Shown in pieces: positions 5,710 through 8,488 of a DNA stretch of 8,488 nucleotides. Origin of the DNA: Candidatus Kapaibacterium sp. (GTDB taxonomy: Bacteria; Bacteroidota; Ignavibacteria; Kapaibacteriales; UBA2268); the NCBI GenBank assembly GCA_030835065.1, contig JAUQWR010000124.1:1-8488 (forward strand), given 5' to 3'. A program made the position numbers and the translations under genes. How positions within the stretch are numbered: position 1 is the stretch's first letter; each line of letters begins with the position of its first letter. Below the pieces are notes generated by a model. It saw nothing but the letters and a program-made list of their open reading frames with translations, did no database searches and was not told where the DNA came from.

Positions 5710-7959
5710 ATGAAATATTTGATCTTTCTTTTTTCTCTCTTAATAGTGTCTTATCAAGTTAATGCTGATGACACATATTTTAAAAAAATTGTTAATGAAT
5801 ATTCTCAACTAAAATTAGACCCTCAAAATATTTTTGAAGTAAATGGTGTTTATTTGAATTTTGACAGAGTAGCATTAACCTTAGATGAAGGACAATTATT
5901 TTTCACTAAATCAATTAATGGTGTTATAATTGGAGCAATGTTTTTTGGGAAAGCCCAACTTGATTATCAACCAGAAGATAACCGTTCAAAATTTCTACTA
6001 ATTAGAGAAGATGGAAAAAGTGAAGTTCATAAAACACTCAAACAAATCTTCTTTATATTTACAGATAGTCTTGGTTATAAATTAATGTCAGAACTTCCAA
6101 AAACTTCTTCAGACATTAGTAATTATAAAGCAACAGAATTTGACAAATTCCTTTCTTATACTTTTCAAGATACAAAAAGAGAAGTTCCTATATTGTCATT
6201 AATCAAACCAATATTAGAAAAAACACATAGTAATTTTTGTTCATCATTCATTTTTAAAGATGAAAATAATGATGCTTTTTCATTTACCTTCGAAGATTCA
6301 GAAGTTTTTGAAGTAACATATAACTCAATAAATTGGAATGCAGGTAATGGCTATTATTTTGATCTTATTTGTTATCATCATAAGCAGGAACAAAATATTC
6401 CATTAGATTCTACAGAAAATAAAAGTGAAATTCAAGTTATTAACAGCAAAACTGATATGGTAGTTCAGTCAGATTTGACAACTAATGTTAATATTCAATT
6501 AGAATGTATTGCTATGAAAAACAACCTTGGCTGGATTTCTTTTTATTTGGAACCAGATATTGAGATGAATTTGATCAAATTTGATAATATGCATGATGCA
6601 AACTGGTTTAAAGCCAAAGAACAACCATACTTGGTAATTCAAATACCGGATAATATTAAAGCTGGTGATAAATTTAAAATTTACTTTACATACAACTATA
6701 AATTATTCAACTATTTTAGAATTTTTTCATTAGGAAATTTTGGAAATTTTTGGCAACCCTTTTATAATAAATTTGATTATATTAATTATGATTTAAATAT
6801 TAAAACTCCAAAAAAATATTATATTCTTTGTTCAGACATTAATGCAGTTATTAAAGAAAACATTGATAATAATGAAAAAATTACAACAATTAATACTCCT
6901 TCTCCAAAAAATAATTTTGCCTTTTGGATAAGAGAAGGTGATAAAATAGATGCTCAAAATATTAATAATCTGAAATATCTCGGTGGTTTCATCAAAATCA
7001 TTGATAACAATCATGCTGATTCAATTAATATGAATCAATATATTGTTAATGTAGCAAATTTTTGCTACAAGACTTTAGGTGCCTTGCCATATGATACCCT
7101 CAACTTTACTTTTGGAATTACTAGTTCTATTGATTGCAATTTTCTTATGTTATCTAATTCTTTATTTAGTGATCCATATTATTCTTACACTTCTCAAATT
7201 GTCAGTTTCTGGTTAAGAAACAAAATAAAAGGGAAATTGAATAATGATGCACAGATTTTGGACGATTTATCGTTTTATTTTGCTTATTTAACATATACTT
7301 CATTCATTATCAAGAATAAAGAAACTAATTATAAAAACTACTTGTATTCATTTAGATCAGAAATTTTGGAAAAGAGAAGGCTTGTCGATAAAACTTCAGA
7401 ATTTTTTATTCCTATTGGATTTCAACATTATAATATAGTTAATCCTTTTATTGGTTTCAATTTTTTTAGAATGCTGCATTTTTTAATGTCAGATGATAAA
7501 ACCGGTGATGATTCGCAATTTTACCAGATGATTAATGAATTTTGCGACATTTATAAAGACAAAAATATATCTTATATCGAATTTTATAAGTACTACCAAA
7601 GCAAGTCTGCTGATGATATCTCATGGTTTTTCAATCAATGGGTTTTCGACAGCTATATACCTTCTTATAAATATGCTTATAAAATTAATAAAAAAAGTGA
7701 CAATGAATTTGTTGCCACTCTTAAAGTAAAACAGTCTAATGTACCTCAAAACTTCCAAATGATTATGCCTATCACTGTTGTATTCGAAAACGGCAACAAG
7801 TATAGACTTAGAGCTTTAATTAAAGGTGAAAAAGGGGAGAATAAAGACTATTGCGAATTCGATCTCCCAATTCTTCCTTACGAAATTGATAAGATTATTC
7901 TTGACGAAGAGGATATAATTTTGTCTGAAAAAGAAGACGTCGATTGGGAAGATATTTAG
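5710..7959 (+). CDS. Secreted M1 (aminopeptidase N-type) family protein lacking the catalytic motifs; probable pseudopeptidase
   Basis: The 749-residue product starts with a signal peptide (1-19, ending VNA before D20). Residues about 30-180 (GQLFFTKSINGVIIGAMFFG, then a phenylalanine-rich beta stretch) resemble an N-terminal domain attached to some bacterial M1 peptidases. Residues about 245-440 resemble the M1 beta-saddle. The C-terminal half keeps M1 helical landmarks, notably DDISWFFNQWVFDSYIPSYKYAY (about 635-657). Where active M1 enzymes carry HExxH-x18-E, this protein has S495, Q496, S499 and, at exactly the same spacing, D518. The G-x-M-E-N exopeptidase motif is replaced by DCNFLML, and the catalytic Tyr appears to be Pro579 if FIGFNFFRML is aligned with Y-x-K-G-x-x-x-F-x-M-L. 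A zinc peptidase is therefore unlikely; a binding or chaperone-like role is possible. The gene is more AT-rich than its neighbours (12 G+C of 60 at 6721-6780) and rich in N, K, I and F. It appears monocistronic. Family assignment is by motif and fold landmarks. Confidence 0.7.
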   Translation: MKYLIFLFSLLIVSYQVNADDTYFKKIVNEYSQLKLDPQNIFEVNGVYLNFDRVALTLDEGQLFFTKSINGVIIGAMFFGKAQLDYQPEDNRSKFLLIREDGKSEVHKTLKQIFFIFTDSLGYKLMSELPKTSSDISNYKATEFDKFLSYTFQDTKREVPILSLIKPILEKTHSNFCSSFIFKDENNDAFSFTFEDSEVFEVTYNSINWNAGNGYYFDLICYHHKQEQNIPLDSTENKSEIQVINSKTDMVVQSDLTTNVNIQLECIAMKNNLGWISFYLEPDIEMNLIKFDNMHDANWFKAKEQPYLVIQIPDNIKAGDKFKIYFTYNYKLFNYFRIFSLGNFGNFWQPFYNKFDYINYDLNIKTPKKYYILCSDINAVIKENIDNNEKITTINTPSPKNNFAFWIREGDKIDAQNINNLKYLGGFIKIIDNNHADSINMNQYIVNVANFCYKTLGALPYDTLNFTFGITSSIDCNFLMLSNSLFSDPYYSYTSQIVSFWLRNKIKGKLNNDAQILDDLSFYFAYLTYTSFIIKNKETNYKNYLYSFRSEILEKRRLVDKTSEFFIPIGFQHYNIVNPFIGFNFFRMLHFLMSDDKTGDDSQFYQMINEFCDIYKDKNISYIEFYKYYQSKSADDISWFFNQWVFDSYIPSYKYAYKINKKSDNEFVATLKVKQSNVPQNFQMIMPITVVFENGNKYRLRALIKGEKGENKDYCEFDLPILPYEIDKIILDEEDIILSEKEDVDWEDI

Positions 7960-7980
7960 AAGGTTTTTTTCTTATTTTTT

Positions 7981-8023
7981 AGGTTTATCTCTCCATTATT
8001 TTCGGATTGATAAGCCTTTTTTT
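7981..8023 (+). terminator. Probable rho-independent terminator after the M1-like gene
   Basis: AGGTTTATC (7981-7989) pairs with GATAAGCCT (8009-8017), nine pairs including one G-U, around a 19-nt loop that may close further through TCC/GGA. A run of T (8017-8023) follows. It begins 22 nt after the stop codon. The loop is large, so it is weaker than the other two terminators. Confidence 0.6.
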
Positions 8024-8025
8024 AT

Positions 8026-8033
8026 TATATTTG
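8026..8033 (+). promoter_or_regulatory. Bacteroidetes-type -7 element for the ABC ATPase gene
   Basis: TATATTTG matches TAnnTTTG in full, directly after the preceding terminator and 33 nt before the ATG at 8067. No -33 TTTG is visible at 19-nt spacing, and no Shine-Dalgarno sequence precedes the ATG. Confidence 0.5.
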
Positions 8034-8066
8034 TTTTTGTTTCGTTTTTTTAATAATTGAACGTTT

Positions 8067-8488
8067 ATGAATAAAATATATATTAAAGCTGATAATATTT
8101 CTAAGGCTTTTAATTCAAAAAAATTTATCATTAAAGATGTTTCTTTAGAAGCCTCTAATTCAGATGTTATCGGCATTATTGGAGAAAACGGCTCAGGCAA
8201 ATCTACTCTTATGAAAATTTTGGCTGCCAATCTTTCCCCCAGCTCCGGTATTATTTCTCTCTATGTAAACGATCAATTAATCAAAAGCGAAGACTTCGTT
8301 AAGTATTTTGGATACGTTGCTCCTTACCTAACTCTTTATGAAGAGTTTACTCCTATCGAGCATATTAAAGTTTTTGCCGGCATAAAAAACATCAAAATAG
8401 ATGATTCTTTTATTTATGATCTTTTGAATGAAGTGCAATTATATAAGCACAGAAATAAGCAGATTAAAAACTTTTCTTCTGGTATGAA
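8067..8488 (+). CDS. ABC transporter ATP-binding protein (N-terminal 140 residues; cut by window end)
   Basis: This is the ATPase subunit that would power an ABC transporter from the cytoplasmic face of the inner membrane. Residues 1-38 form the usual N-terminal strands. The Walker A motif is GENGSGKST (39-47). The signature motif starts as FSSGM (136-140) at the very end of the window, so Walker B, the H-loop and any permease genes lie outside. The Q-loop position reads GYVAPYLTLYEEFT (82-95): Ala85 stands where most ABC ATPases have Gln. A comparable AAPYL sequence occurs in a subgroup of Bacteroidota ATPases (recalled, not searched), so this is probably a subfamily trait. The substrate is unknown; the overall look is closest to short exporter-type ATPases. 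ATG is chosen because the homology begins within the first few residues. Confidence 0.88.
   Translation, partial: MNKIYIKADNISKAFNSKKFIIKDVSLEASNSDVIGIIGENGSGKSTLMKILAANLSPSSGIISLYVNDQLIKSEDFVKYFGYVAPYLTLYEEFTPIEHIKVFAGIKNIKIDDSFIYDLLNEVQLYKHRNKQIKNFSSGM

Noticed and set aside
7985..8230. 81-codon minus-strand open frame covering the start of the ABC ATPase gene
   Set aside because: It is antisense to the Walker A region of a clear ABC ATPase and overlaps the terminator and promoter, so it is a shadow frame.
1..8488. CRISPR arrays, tRNA or rRNA genes, insertion sequences, long direct repeats
   Set aside because: Reading both strands found no regularly spaced repeats, no cloverleaf-like or rRNA-like stretches, no transposase frames and no terminal inverted repeats.

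Overview
The window is AT-rich bacterial DNA. Features typical of the Bacteroidota/Ignavibacteriota/Kapabacteria group suggest its origin: five intergenic copies of the Bacteroidetes-type -7 promoter element TAnnTTTG, signal peptides followed by Gln, a glutamyl-endopeptidase-like S9 peptidase, small secreted FN3-like proteins, and an ABC ATPase with the variant Q-loop common in that group. Clear Shine-Dalgarno sequences before two genes fit a basal lineage better than a classical Bacteroidia or Flavobacteriia genome. No species can be named from this window alone.

Left part, minus strand (1-4959). A leftward transcription unit starts at a -7 element at 4980-4988. It runs psd (phosphatidylserine decarboxylase), pssA (CDP-diacylglycerol-serine O-phosphatidyltransferase) and a 431-aa outer-membrane beta-barrel protein, and ends at a strong terminator (2099-2141). 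PssA makes phosphatidylserine and Psd turns it into phosphatidylethanolamine, so two consecutive enzymes of one pathway are co-encoded with an envelope protein. Behind the terminator lies a separately promoted S9 peptidase gene that leaves the window just before its catalytic serine.

Right part, plus strand (5150-8488). A 142-aa secreted protein with an FN3-like fold is driven by a textbook two-part promoter only 4 nt from its ATG, so its mRNA is probably leaderless or nearly so; it ends at a strong terminator. Next comes a 749-aa secreted protein that looks like an M1 (aminopeptidase N type) family member whose zinc-binding and catalytic residues have been replaced: a predicted pseudopeptidase. 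After another terminator and -7 element an ABC-transporter ATPase begins and is cut off by the window end.

The most unusual items are the degenerate M1-like protein, the leaderless small secreted protein with its short conserved-looking basic/aromatic C-terminal tail, and the apparently duplicated beta-barrel. No mobile element, CRISPR array, tRNA or rRNA was seen. All family calls come from reading translated sequence, not from database searches.
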